This document shows positions 36,949 to 45,661 of a stretch of 64,000 nt of DNA, piece by piece. The DNA comes from CAVTPU01 sp963736695. GTDB lineage: Bacteria; Actinomycetota; Actinomycetes; Mycobacteriales; Micromonosporaceae. The stretch covers positions 3,162,001 to 3,226,000 of the forward strand of contig CAVTPU010000004.1 in the NCBI GenBank assembly GCA_963736695.1, in the 5' to 3' direction. Position 1 is the first letter of the stretch. Each line of letters starts with the position of its first letter. Under the pieces are notes generated by a model, which searched no databases, was not told the origin of the DNA, and saw only the letters and a program-made list of their open reading frames with translations. The translations under genes were made by a program, and so were the position numbers.

Positions 36949-37193
36949 TGGTGGCGCGCGCCGATATTCGTCGCCGTGTTCCGCGCACTGGTAGTCGATC
37001 GGTGATCGATAGCATCGACATCGGTCGGTGGCTGCGTGAGGGACGCGGCCTGCGGGATCATGGCGGGGTATCCGCCGAGCACGCGTTGTTGGTGTTCTTC
37101 ATCGCGGTCGCGGTGATCGCGGGGATAGCCGTCTTCGGCAACGCGGTGGAGGGTCTGTTTCAACTCGGCGAAGACACCGTCCCGGCTCCGTGA
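36945..37193 (+). CDS. Second Flp-like pilin or pseudopilin
   Basis: 82 residues, ATG overlapping the pilin stop by 4 bp. A long basic leader of about 47 residues ends DHGG, followed by VSAEHALLVFFIAVAVIAGIAVFG. The Glu falls at +4 if cleavage is after the second Gly, or +5 if after the first, and the Tyr is replaced by His. It is therefore an atypical pilin, perhaps a minor subunit. Confidence 0.7.
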   Translation: MMVARADIRRRVPRTGSRSVIDSIDIGRWLREGRGLRDHGGVSAEHALLVFFIAVAVIAGIAVFGNAVEGLFQLGEDTVPAP

Positions 37194-37212
37194 GGAGCCG
37201 GGACGCACGTTG

Positions 37213-37626
37213 GTGAAGTTCGGAGAGGCGATGCTGGGGCGTGAAGCGGACCGGGGGGCCGCAGCGGTGGAGTTCGCGTTGGTGCTGCCACTCCTCGTGC
37301 TGCTTGTCTTCGGGATCATCGACTTCGGTCGAATGCTCACCACCAAGATCACTTTAACTGAAGCGGCTCGGGAAGGTGCCCGGGCAGCGGCGTTGATCGA
37401 CGCCGACGCAGCCCGGGCCCGAGTCGCGGCCGTACTCGGACCCGAGGGCACCACGACGACGGTGGACGTCACCGAGTGCGGCGCAGCCGCCGCACCGACT
37501 GCGGACGCGACGGTCGTCGTTCATCATCGATTCACCTTCGTCACGCCGGTGGCGATCCTCGCCGACCTCAGCGCCACGGGCGAGATCGACCTCACCGCGA
37601 CGGGTGTCATGCCATGCCTGTCCTGA
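37213..37626 (+). CDS. TadE-like pseudopilin
   Basis: 137 residues. DRGAAAVEFALVLPLLVLLVFGIIDFGR is the TadE-type prepilin segment (RGAAAVEFALVLPLL), with Glu at +5 and Phe at +6 after the Gly. TLTEAAREGARAAA follows, as in the TadE family. GTG 37213 or the adjacent TTG 37210 is the start. It overlaps the next gene by 13 bp. Confidence 0.82.
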   Translation: MKFGEAMLGREADRGAAAVEFALVLPLLVLLVFGIIDFGRMLTTKITLTEAAREGARAAALIDADAARARVAAVLGPEGTTTTVDVTECGAAAAPTADATVVVHHRFTFVTPVAILADLSATGEIDLTATGVMPCLS

Positions 37627-38807
37627 TCTTCCGCGGCCGACGCTGGCCACGCGTGCGCCGCACCGCAGATCGGGATCGCGGCACCGTCTCGGCGATGGTC
37701 TCGGTCCTGCTCGCCGGCGGTGTGCTGCTCGGGTCGCTCGCCCTCGTCGTCGACGTCGGCCGGATCTATGTCGAGCGGGAAGAGCTGCAGAGCGGTGCCG
37801 ACGCCGCCGCGCTCGCCATCGCGCGGGCATGCGCCGTCAACGAGTCGGCGTGTGACTCCGCCGCGTCGATCGAGGAGACCGCCGCACACTACGGCGACTC
37901 CAACGCCAGCGACGGCGCCGCGCGGGTGGTGGAGATCTGTGGCTATCTGCCGGGGCTGCTGCCCACGTGTTCGAGCCCGGCGGACAACCTCACGGCGTGC
38001 CTCGGCACCATGCCGAACGTGCCACAAAACTTTGTCGAGGTTCGCCTCGGCACCCGCCTCGCCGATGGGGACTTCGCGCTGCCCCCGACCTTCGCGCAGA
38101 CCATGGCCGGCAACTCCGGCTTCACCGGCACCGACGTTGGGGCATGCGCCCGCGCCACCTGGGACACGCACACACCCGTACGGATTCTTGGTTTGACCAT
38201 CTCCACGTGCGACTTCGCCGACGCCACTGTCGACGGCACCGGCGGCGGCACCAGCTTCGCGCCGATGCCGCCATATCCGCCGGATCCGGACGTCGCCGAC
38301 GAACGAATCGTCGCGGCCGGTCCGGAGGAGTCCGGGGACTGCGGCGCCCCGGAGGCGCCGTGGCGGCCGGCCGGACCGGCCGGTTGGCTCGCGGGGGCGG
38401 GCGCCGACTGCGAGATCACGTCACCCGTCGGCACCGAGCTGGCGGGCGGCTATCTCCACCCCACCGAACTGGCGCCGACCGTTGCGTGCGAGTCGCGGCT
38501 CCGCTCCGCGGCGGCCGTCCATGAGCTTGTCTATCTGCCGGTCCACGACGCGGTGCGGGGCGCGTCCGGGGAGATCCGGTTTCGCCTGGTTCGACTCGCG
38601 CCAGTCGTCGTGACCGGATTCTCCTTCGGTCCGGCGGGCGACACCGATCACACAATGACTTCGTGGCTGCGCACCCCGTCGGCGATAAGCTGCCTCGGCG
38701 ACCCGCTTCGCACGGGTGACGATCAATGCGTGCTCGGTCTCTTCGTCGGGCCGTCGATTCCGCTCACCGACATCACCATGGACTCGAAGGTGCGGCTGAT
38801 CGGATGA
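37614..38807 (+). CDS. TadG-like pilus assembly protein
   Basis: 397 residues. After an Arg-rich start, RDRGTVSAMVSVLLAGGVLLGSLALVV is the N-terminal membrane segment (quoted core TVSAMVSVLLAGGVLLG). VDVGRIYVEREELQSGADAAALA is the signature of the TadE/TadG family (quoted core EELQSGADAAALAIA). The large extracytoplasmic region has many Cys residues (about 10), consistent with disulfides. No metal-ion-dependent adhesion motif is obvious. Confidence 0.75.
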   Translation: MPVLIFRGRRWPRVRRTADRDRGTVSAMVSVLLAGGVLLGSLALVVDVGRIYVEREELQSGADAAALAIARACAVNESACDSAASIEETAAHYGDSNASDGAARVVEICGYLPGLLPTCSSPADNLTACLGTMPNVPQNFVEVRLGTRLADGDFALPPTFAQTMAGNSGFTGTDVGACARATWDTHTPVRILGLTISTCDFADATVDGTGGGTSFAPMPPYPPDPDVADERIVAAGPEESGDCGAPEAPWRPAGPAGWLAGAGADCEITSPVGTELAGGYLHPTELAPTVACESRLRSAAAVHELVYLPVHDAVRGASGEIRFRLVRLAPVVVTGFSFGPAGDTDHTMTSWLRTPSAISCLGDPLRTGDDQCVLGLFVGPSIPLTDITMDSKVRLIG

Positions 38808-38868
38808 TCGGCACCACCGCGAACCACCGCTCATCGCCCCTCTCAACAAAGGATCAGGAAGCCTCGCC

Positions 38869-39639
38869 ATGAGTCGTCGGATCATCGCCATCATCATCGC
38901 GATCGTGCTCGCCGGTCTGGGCGCGGCGGGCGGGCTTTTCCTCATCATCACCGCCGATGAACGGGCCCGAGATCGGCTGACCGAACCGGTGACGGTGGCG
39001 GTCAGCGTCGTCGCGATCCCGGCCGGCACCACCGGTGAGCGGGTCCGGACGCAGAACATGGTGCGTTTTGAGCAGATCCCGAAGTCGTTGGCGCCCAAGG
39101 GGGTGCTCACCGAGATAACCGCGGACCTGGATACCAAGGTCGCCACCCGGGCGATCGCGGCCGGCCAGATCGTCCTCGCCTCAAACTTCGACGACCGCAG
39201 CCGGGTGACGAGTGGCCTGACCCTGCCCAAGGGCAAGATGGCCGTCACCGTCGCGACCGGTGCGCCGGAGCAGGTCGCCGGCTATGTGCAGTCCGGATCG
39301 CAGGTCACGATCTTCTTGACCTACAAGATCGTCAACAAGAAGGGGCAACGTAGCGGCGTGGAACGCACCCGGGTGCTGCTGCCCAGGGTCGAGGTGCTCG
39401 CCATCGGCACCTACAAGCCCACCCAGGCGCCCGGTTCGACATCCACCGCCACGACCACCGCCCGCGGCACGCTCATGGTCACCGTGGCGGTTGACCAGGA
39501 CGAGGCCGAACGGTTGATCGAGGCCGTCAGCCACGGCACGCTCTATCTGGGGTTGCTCACCGACTCGGTCGAGGTTCAACCGGGTGAGGGAGTGGACAAC
39601 ACCGACATCGGCGACCCTGCGGCTCCGCTGTTCAAGTGA
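38869..39639 (+). CDS. cpaB: Flp pilus assembly protein CpaB (RcpC-like)
   Basis: 256 residues. An N-terminal membrane helix (RIIAIIIAIVLAGLGAAGG) precedes the periplasmic-type part with a SAF/CpaB domain: VSVVAIPAGTTGERVRTQNM, then ATRAIAAGQIVLASNF. VAVDQDEAERLIEAVSHGTL is the typical C-terminal helix. In diderms CpaB works with the secretin; here, without an outer membrane, it probably scaffolds the pilus at the cell wall. ATG 38869 follows AAAGGA. It is followed by cpaE with a 21-bp gap. Confidence 0.85.
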   Translation: MSRRIIAIIIAIVLAGLGAAGGLFLIITADERARDRLTEPVTVAVSVVAIPAGTTGERVRTQNMVRFEQIPKSLAPKGVLTEITADLDTKVATRAIAAGQIVLASNFDDRSRVTSGLTLPKGKMAVTVATGAPEQVAGYVQSGSQVTIFLTYKIVNKKGQRSGVERTRVLLPRVEVLAIGTYKPTQAPGSTSTATTTARGTLMVTVAVDQDEAERLIEAVSHGTLYLGLLTDSVEVQPGEGVDNTDIGDPAAPLFK

Positions 39640-39660
39640 CGAGACCACGGAAGAGATGAC

Positions 39661-40842
39661 ATGACGATCCTGTACGAGCCACATCGGCGCGACGCGCAAC
39701 AGTTCGCCGTGCTGCTCGGCAGTGACGTCCACACCGCCGCCGCGCCGGCGGACCTCTCCGTCCTGCTCAACCGTTATCCGGCCGAATCGCTGGTGATCCT
39801 CGGGCCGGGGGTGGAACTCGGCGACGCGCTCGCGATCGCGGCTGACTATCGGGTCAGCCGGCCGACGCTGGGCGTGGTGCTCATTCGCGACCGGCTCGAC
39901 GTGGGGCTGCTCGGTGAAGCGATTCGCGCCGGTGTGCGGGAGGTCGTCGCGGGCAACGACCCAGCCGGACTGCTCGCAGCGTGCGCCCGGTCGGCCGAGG
40001 TCTCCCGGCAGATGGGGCCCGTCAACCCCCGGCGCACCGGGGTCCCAGGGGTCGCCGAGTTCGACGCCCGGGTGATCACCGTCTTCGCGGCGAAAGGGGG
40101 CTGCGGCAAGACGACACTCGCCACCAACATCGCGGTGGCACTTGCCGCCGGTGGCGCCCGACGGGTGGGACTTATCGATCTCGATCTGTCTTTCGGTGAC
40201 GTCGCGATCATGATGCAGCTCATTCCGGAACGCAGCATCGCCGAGGCTGTCGGGTTGGGCGATCAGCTCGACCAGACCGCGCTGCGCACCCTGCTCACGC
40301 CGTACGCGCCGGGTCTGGACACCCTGCTCGCGCCGGCTGGGCCCGCGGAGGCCGAACGGGTGACCCAGGGCCTCGTCGCCGAGGTGCTGCGGCTGGCCCG
40401 GTCGATGTTCGACTTTCTCGTCATCGACACCGCGCCGCAGTTCACCGACCATGTCCTCACGGCCCTTGACGGATCCCATATGCATGTATTGCTTACTACT
40501 CCCGACATTCCAGCGTTGAAGAACCTGCGGATTACTCTCGATACATTCGATCTGCTGGATCTGCCGAAGGAGAGCCGACTGGTGGTGCTCAACCGATCAG
40601 ACGCCAAGGTGGGACTCACCGCAGCCGACATCGAACGCGTCATCCGGGTGCCGATTAGCGCACATGTGCCGTCGAGCAGGGACGTGCCGGTCTCGATCAA
40701 CCGGGGCGTTCCGATCATGATTGACAATCCGCAGCACCCGGTGAGCAAGGCGATTCGGGACTTCTCGGTCGGTCGACTCGCGAGCCGGTCAATCACCGAG
40801 CCGGCACGTGGGTTGCTCGGCTTCATCAACCGGGGTAGGTGA
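39661..40842 (+). CDS. cpaE: Flp pilus assembly ATPase CpaE/TadZ
   Basis: 393 residues. An N-terminal atypical receiver domain of about 130 residues is followed by a MinD/ParA-type ATPase: deviant Walker A FAAKGGCGKTTLATNIAVAL, LIDLDLSFGDVAIMM, and DFLVIDTAPQFTDH. It is thought to localise the Tad machine. The stop overlaps the start of cpaF (GTGA). Confidence 0.88.
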   Translation: MTILYEPHRRDAQQFAVLLGSDVHTAAAPADLSVLLNRYPAESLVILGPGVELGDALAIAADYRVSRPTLGVVLIRDRLDVGLLGEAIRAGVREVVAGNDPAGLLAACARSAEVSRQMGPVNPRRTGVPGVAEFDARVITVFAAKGGCGKTTLATNIAVALAAGGARRVGLIDLDLSFGDVAIMMQLIPERSIAEAVGLGDQLDQTALRTLLTPYAPGLDTLLAPAGPAEAERVTQGLVAEVLRLARSMFDFLVIDTAPQFTDHVLTALDGSHMHVLLTTPDIPALKNLRITLDTFDLLDLPKESRLVVLNRSDAKVGLTAADIERVIRVPISAHVPSSRDVPVSINRGVPIMIDNPQHPVSKAIRDFSVGRLASRSITEPARGLLGFINRGR

Positions 40843-42437
40843 GCACGTCGATGAGTCTCGCTGAACGAATCTCGCAACGGCGTCAGCCCGATCCGGCCGA
40901 CCGTGGCCGCGCGGCTGCCGGAGCGGCCCCACGCACGGCCGGGCCGCTGGCCGACATCAGCCGCCGCGTGCACCGCGAGCTGCAGGAGATCCTCGGGCCC
41001 CAGCTCTATAACGAGCGGTCCCCCGACGCGCTCGAGCAGCGGGTCCGACAGACTCTGCACGAGGTGCTGGGCAAGGAACAGACGCCCCTGACCACTGCCG
41101 ACCGCAGTCGCATCACGTCGGAGATCTGCGACGAGATCCTTGGCCATGGCCCGCTCGAGCCGCTGCTGCGCGACCCCGATGTCAGCGAAATCATGGTCAA
41201 TGGCCCGGACCACATCTATGTCGAGCGGTTTGGCCGGATCACGCCCGTCGATGCCGCGTTCGTCGACGAAGACCATCTGCGGCGGATCATCGACAAGATC
41301 GTGGCTCGGGTTGGGCGGCGCATCGACGAAGGCAGCCCGATGGTCGACGCCCGGCTCCCCGACGGCAGCCGGGTCAATGCGGTGCTGCCGCCGATCGCTC
41401 TCGACGGCTCCGCGCTGACCATCCGCAAGTTCGCCGCGGACCCGTTCAGCATGGACGATCTCATCGGTTTCGGCACGCTCACCCAGCCCGTCGCCGACTT
41501 TCTCAGCGCCTGCGTGCGGGGCCGCCTCGACATGCTCATCGCTGGCGGCACCGGAACGGGCAAGACCACAACCCTCAACGTGCTCTCGCAGTTCCTGCCC
41601 GTCGATGAGCGGATCATCACCATCGAGGACGCGGCCGAGCTTCAACTGCACCAGGAACACGTGCTGCGGTTGGAGTCACGCCCACCCAACATCGAGGGCC
41701 GTGGGCAGGTGACCGTGCGGGATCTGGTCCGCAACTCGTTGCGCATGCGCCCCGACCGCATCGTCATCGGCGAGGTTCGTGACGGGGCAGCCCTCGACAT
41801 GCTCCAAGCGATGAACACCGGTCACGACGGCTCGTTGACCACCGTGCACGCCAACTCGCCCCGGGACTCCCTCGCCCGAGTCGAGACGATGGTGCTGATG
41901 TCGGGCATGGAGCTTCCGGTGCGGGCGATCCGGGAGCAGATCGCCTCGGCCATCGACTTGATCATCCATCAGGCGCGGCTCAAGGACGGCAGCCGTCGCA
42001 TCACTCACATCACCGAGGTCGTCGGGATGGAGGGCGATGTCATCACGCTTCAGGACATCTTCTTGTTCGACTACAAGGCGGGGGTCGACGAGCACAACCG
42101 TTATCGGGGCACGCTGCGGCCGACCGGGCTGCGGCCAGGTTTCGTCGAGCGGATGGCCGAGTCCGGCGTGACCGTGCCTCCCGAGCTGTTCAACCCGGAC
42201 GCGCCAGCCGCCCCGCCGCCCGCAGCCGCCGCGCCACCGGTGTGGCAGCCCGACCCGCCCGCCGCGTCCCGACCGGATGCCAACCAATGGTGGGGGCAGG
42301 GGCGCCCCGCCGCCGATCCGATGCCGCCGCCCGGGCCGACTGGGCCGCCCGGGCCGGAACTTAGACCGCCGGCCCACGGCTACGACCAGCTCGGCCAGCC
42401 GCGCCCCGAACCGCCAGCGCAATGGGGTGCGCTCTGA
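40839..42437 (+). CDS. cpaF: Flp pilus assembly/secretion ATPase CpaF/TadA
   Basis: 532 residues. Hexameric secretion ATPase powering pilus extension. Walker A is LIAGGTGTGKTTTLNVLSQF, the Asp box IITIEDAAELQL, Walker B IVIGEVRDGAALDMLQAM, and the His box HDGSLTTVHANSPRD. The last 80 residues are Pro/Ala-rich (APPPAAAAPPVWQPDPP), an extension not needed for ATPase activity. GTG 40839 or ATG 40851 is the start. Its stop overlaps tadB by 1 bp. Confidence 0.92.
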   Translation: MSTSMSLAERISQRRQPDPADRGRAAAGAAPRTAGPLADISRRVHRELQEILGPQLYNERSPDALEQRVRQTLHEVLGKEQTPLTTADRSRITSEICDEILGHGPLEPLLRDPDVSEIMVNGPDHIYVERFGRITPVDAAFVDEDHLRRIIDKIVARVGRRIDEGSPMVDARLPDGSRVNAVLPPIALDGSALTIRKFAADPFSMDDLIGFGTLTQPVADFLSACVRGRLDMLIAGGTGTGKTTTLNVLSQFLPVDERIITIEDAAELQLHQEHVLRLESRPPNIEGRGQVTVRDLVRNSLRMRPDRIVIGEVRDGAALDMLQAMNTGHDGSLTTVHANSPRDSLARVETMVLMSGMELPVRAIREQIASAIDLIIHQARLKDGSRRITHITEVVGMEGDVITLQDIFLFDYKAGVDEHNRYRGTLRPTGLRPGFVERMAESGVTVPPELFNPDAPAAPPPAAAAPPVWQPDPPAASRPDANQWWGQGRPAADPMPPPGPTGPPGPELRPPAHGYDQLGQPRPEPPAQWGAL

Positions 42438-43420
42438 TGACGACGTGGGTCGATCCCTGGTCGAGCTATGTGCTCGCCGGGCTCATCTTCGCGGCGATCG
42501 CGACGCTCGTCGTGGTGGCGATCTGGCCGCCGTCGCGCAAACGCGAACGGATTCAGCAGATCGCACACTATGGTCCGGCACGCGCGGTGGCCCCGCCCAA
42601 AGCGGAGAGCACGTCGACCACTCGCGTGGTGATGCGCAGCCTGCTCGCGGCCACCGCGTCTTTGGTGCGGTCCGGTGGAATGGAGGAGCGAATCTCCCTG
42701 CGGCTTGAACGCGCCGGCATGAAGCTGCGTTCCCACGAGTGGGTGCTGGTGCGGCTGGTGGTGACCGTCGCCGGGGCGGCCCTGTTCTTCTCCATCGCGG
42801 GGGTCTCGGGTGCGGTGATGGGCATCGTCATCGGATGGCTGGTGACGGCGATCTATCAGCAGATCCGGGCGGACCGCCGGACCAACCACTTCAGCGAACA
42901 ACTACCTGATGCGCTGCAGTTGGTCATCGGATCACTGCGGTCGGGGTTTTCCTTGCCGCAGGCGCTCGAGTCGCTGGTGCGCGAGTCGCCCGAACCGGTG
43001 GCGTCGGAGTTCGGTCGGGCGCTGTCCGAGCACCGACTCGGTGTTGACGTCTCGGACGCGTTGGAGCGGGTCGCGCACCGCACAAAAAGCGAGGACCTCG
43101 GGTGGGCGGTGATGGCGGTGCGCATCCAACGTGAGGTGGGCGGCAATCTCGCTGAGGTGCTGCAGACCACAGTGGACACGATGCGGGAACGCGGTCGCCT
43201 GCGTCGGCATGTGCGTTCGCTCTCCGCCGAGGGCCGCCTGTCGGCCTGGGTCCTCATCGGCCTGCCACTGGCGCTCGGCGGGTTCATGTTCTTCTTCCGT
43301 CGCTCATACATGACGCCGCTGTTCACGGACCCGATGGGTCTGACGATGGTGGTCGCTGGCGGTCTGCTCTTCGTCGTGGGGATCTTCTGGATAACCCGGG
43401 TGATCCGGGTGGAGGGCTGA
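42437..43420 (+). CDS. tadB: Flp pilus inner-membrane platform protein TadB
   Basis: 327 residues, with a type II secretion F-domain. Membrane helices are at the N-terminus (YVLAGLIFAAIATLVVVAIW), in the middle (AGAALFFSIAGVSGAVMGIV) and at the C-terminus (MTMVVAGGLLFVVGIFWI). The cytoplasmic T2SSF part includes LPDALQLVIGSLRSGFSLPQ and VAHRTKSEDLGWAVMAVRIQ. It pairs with TadC. Confidence 0.87.
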   Translation: MTTWVDPWSSYVLAGLIFAAIATLVVVAIWPPSRKRERIQQIAHYGPARAVAPPKAESTSTTRVVMRSLLAATASLVRSGGMEERISLRLERAGMKLRSHEWVLVRLVVTVAGAALFFSIAGVSGAVMGIVIGWLVTAIYQQIRADRRTNHFSEQLPDALQLVIGSLRSGFSLPQALESLVRESPEPVASEFGRALSEHRLGVDVSDALERVAHRTKSEDLGWAVMAVRIQREVGGNLAEVLQTTVDTMRERGRLRRHVRSLSAEGRLSAWVLIGLPLALGGFMFFFRRSYMTPLFTDPMGLTMVVAGGLLFVVGIFWITRVIRVEG

Positions 43421-43424
43421 GAAC

Positions 43425-44345
43425 GTGGACTGGCTCTTCCTCACGGTGCTTGTCGGCGCGGCGGCGGCATTCTTCGCCGGCGTGGCGATGGTGGTTGTCA
43501 ACATCGCCGACGCCACTCTCGGCCGGGCCGGAGTGGGTCGTGGCCTCGATTCCATCGATGCCGTCTATTCCAACCAACGGCGCCCGACCCGGCGCGACAG
43601 GGGGACGGTTCGGGAGGCCAACTGGATGACCCGACTGGTCAGGTGGCTGACCCCGGGTTCCTCGGTCAACCGGGTGCGGCGCTGGCTCGACTATGCCGGA
43701 AACCCTCCTTATTGGACGGTTGATCGGGTATTCGAGATCAGGGGCGTCTCGACAATCGCGGCGGGGCTCATCGGCGGAGCGGCCGGTCTGCTGGCGAACC
43801 GATGGCTCGGTGCGGCGATCGGCGTGGCAGTCGGAGCCGTGATCGGATTTTTCCTCCCCGATCTCGTGCTCCGTCAACAGTCCGACCGGCGGCAGGAGAA
43901 GATCCGCAACACTCTGCCGGACATTCTCGACACCCTCACCGTGAGTGTCGAGGCGGGTCTGGGGTTCGACGCGGCTCTCGCGCAGATCAGCCGCTATGCC
44001 CGTGGCCCACTCGCGGGCGAGGTCGCCCGAGTGTTGCAGGAGATGCAGATCGGCCGGTCCCGGGTGGACGCTCTGCGGGCTCTCGCGCAGCGCACCAATG
44101 TGGTGGAGTTGCGTTCCTTCTGCGCGATCGTGGTGCAGGCGACCGAGCTCGGCGTGCCGATCGCCAACGTCCTGCGGGAACAGGCCAAGGAGATGCGGCT
44201 TCGGCGTCGCCAGCGAGCGGAGGAACTCGCGCAGCGGGTGCCGATCAAGATGCTCTTTCCGCTGATCTTCTGTCTCTTTCCCGCGCTGTTCATCGTTGTG
44301 CTCGGCCCCGGATTGATCAACATTCTGAACATCTTCGGCGACTGA
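43425..44345 (+). CDS. tadC: Flp pilus inner-membrane platform protein TadC
   Basis: 306 residues, with a second T2SS F-domain. RNTLPDILDTLTVSVEAGLGF and RTNVVELRSFCAIVVQATEL are conserved blocks. Membrane helices are at residues 3-25, about 110-150 and the C-terminus (MLFPLIFCLFPALFIVVLGP). GTG 43425 lies 4 bp after tadB. It is the last gene of the Tad run; no secretin or outer-membrane component is present, as expected for a monoderm. Confidence 0.87.
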   Translation: MDWLFLTVLVGAAAAFFAGVAMVVVNIADATLGRAGVGRGLDSIDAVYSNQRRPTRRDRGTVREANWMTRLVRWLTPGSSVNRVRRWLDYAGNPPYWTVDRVFEIRGVSTIAAGLIGGAAGLLANRWLGAAIGVAVGAVIGFFLPDLVLRQQSDRRQEKIRNTLPDILDTLTVSVEAGLGFDAALAQISRYARGPLAGEVARVLQEMQIGRSRVDALRALAQRTNVVELRSFCAIVVQATELGVPIANVLREQAKEMRLRRRQRAEELAQRVPIKMLFPLIFCLFPALFIVVLGPGLINILNIFGD

Positions 44346-44441
44346 GGCTCCGCCACCGTTGAGCTGGCCGTCAGGGCGCTGCTGCACGCCGTACGAAGAG
44401 TAGATTTGGATCATTAGCGGTCGTGATCGGGGAGGGTCAAG

Positions 44442-45437
44442 ATGCAGCGTCGCCGTCGAGTCGCGGCCTATGGGGTGTGTCGTCGTGGCGGTGAGGTGCT
44501 GCTCGTGCGAGGTGCGGCGGCCACACCGCTCGCCGGTCTGTGGCTGCTGCCAGGCGGTGGGGTGGAGCACGGTGAGGACCCGATCGACGCGGTCGTGCGC
44601 GAGGTCGAGGAGGAGACCGGCCTGATCGCCGAGCCCGACGCCTTGGTCGCGGTCGTGACCGATGTCGAACGATTGCCCGAACGTGGCGTTGTGCGCCATC
44701 ACGATCGACTGATCTTCGACCTTCGGGTGACCGGGGGAGATCTGCGTGACGAGCTCGATGGCACGACGGATCGTGCCGAATGGGTGGCGGTCGACGATCT
44801 GAGGGCTCGACCGTTGTTGCCGTTCACGGCGCGGGCGTTGGGACTGCGGGTCCCTGATCCCGCCGACGCGGAGCTAGTCGCCGCAGGGCCACCGACGACC
44901 GGTGGTCCGGGACAGGCGAGCGACGCCGACACGGTCACGATCATCCCTGGTGGAGTCGGCGGGACTGTCGAGTCCGGCGTCATGCGTCGACGGCAGCGCT
45001 TCGCGGCCTACGGCCTCGTCACCGGCCCCGACGGACGGGTGCTGCTGACGCTCATCGCGCAGGGTTATCCCGGCGCCGGACGCTGGCACCTGCCCGGTGG
45101 GGGGACCGAGTTTGGTGAAGCGGCCGCCGACGCGCTGCTGCGTGAGGTCGTGGAGGAGACCAATCAGCGGGCTCACCTGCGTGGCCTTATCGCCGCGTCC
45201 CACCGTCACCATCGCGACGCGATCGGTCCGGAGGGCGTGCCCATCGACTGGCATGGAATTAGGGTTGTCTATGCGGGAGTCGTTGACGAGCCAACTTCGC
45301 CGACCGTCGTCGAGGCTGACGGGGGTTCAACCTCGGCCGCCGATTGGTTCTCGCCGCAGGAGGCGTTGAAGCTGCCCTTGACCGAGATCGCGCGCAGCAT
45401 GATCGAGGAACATCTTCCGTCGGGACCCGTTAAGTGA
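44442..45437 (+). CDS. Tandem Nudix hydrolase domain protein
   Basis: 331 residues with two Nudix domains. The first (about 1-140) has GGGVEHGEDPIDAVVREVEE followed by ETGL, a complete Nudix box. The second (about 180-325) has GGGTEFGEAAADALLREVVE followed by ETNQ, where the final Gly of EExG is Asn. The repeat MRRRQRFAAYG/MQRRRRVAAYG at each domain start shows an internal duplication. A nucleoside-diphosphate-linked substrate is expected but cannot be named. ATG 44442 follows GGGGAGGG. Confidence 0.83.
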   Translation: MQRRRRVAAYGVCRRGGEVLLVRGAAATPLAGLWLLPGGGVEHGEDPIDAVVREVEEETGLIAEPDALVAVVTDVERLPERGVVRHHDRLIFDLRVTGGDLRDELDGTTDRAEWVAVDDLRARPLLPFTARALGLRVPDPADAELVAAGPPTTGGPGQASDADTVTIIPGGVGGTVESGVMRRRQRFAAYGLVTGPDGRVLLTLIAQGYPGAGRWHLPGGGTEFGEAAADALLREVVEETNQRAHLRGLIAASHRHHRDAIGPEGVPIDWHGIRVVYAGVVDEPTSPTVVEADGGSTSAADWFSPQEALKLPLTEIARSMIEEHLPSGPVK

Positions 45438-45661
45438 GGTTTGGCTAACTTCGGCGGGTGCCCACCTGTGATCGTCTCCTAGACACATTGCAATGCTTTC
45501 CGATAGTTTTGCGGCAAAGATGTGGTGGGCTGGGCCATCGCCAACTAGTGCGCGCGTATGCGATCGTGAAAAGCGCCCACCCGCCGCGGGAACGTTTCCG
45601 TGTCGAGCATCACACCGCGATGGTGTTGGGCGCTCGAAGTTCGCGTACAGGAGGTCGTAGC
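45438..45661. other. 224-bp intergenic region with AT-richer core upstream of pssA
   Basis: The stretch 45478-45520 (CATTGCAATGCTTTCCGATA and following) is clearly lower in GC than its surroundings and probably holds the pssA promoter, but I cannot fix a -35/-10 pair. AGGAGG at 45650-45655 is the ribosome site. No gene is seen. Confidence 0.4.

Noticed and set aside
45458..45661. Upstream extension of PssA from 45458
   Set aside because: The in-frame extension lacks family similarity, crosses an AT-richer promoter-like patch, and GTG 45662 has an ideal AGGAGG site.
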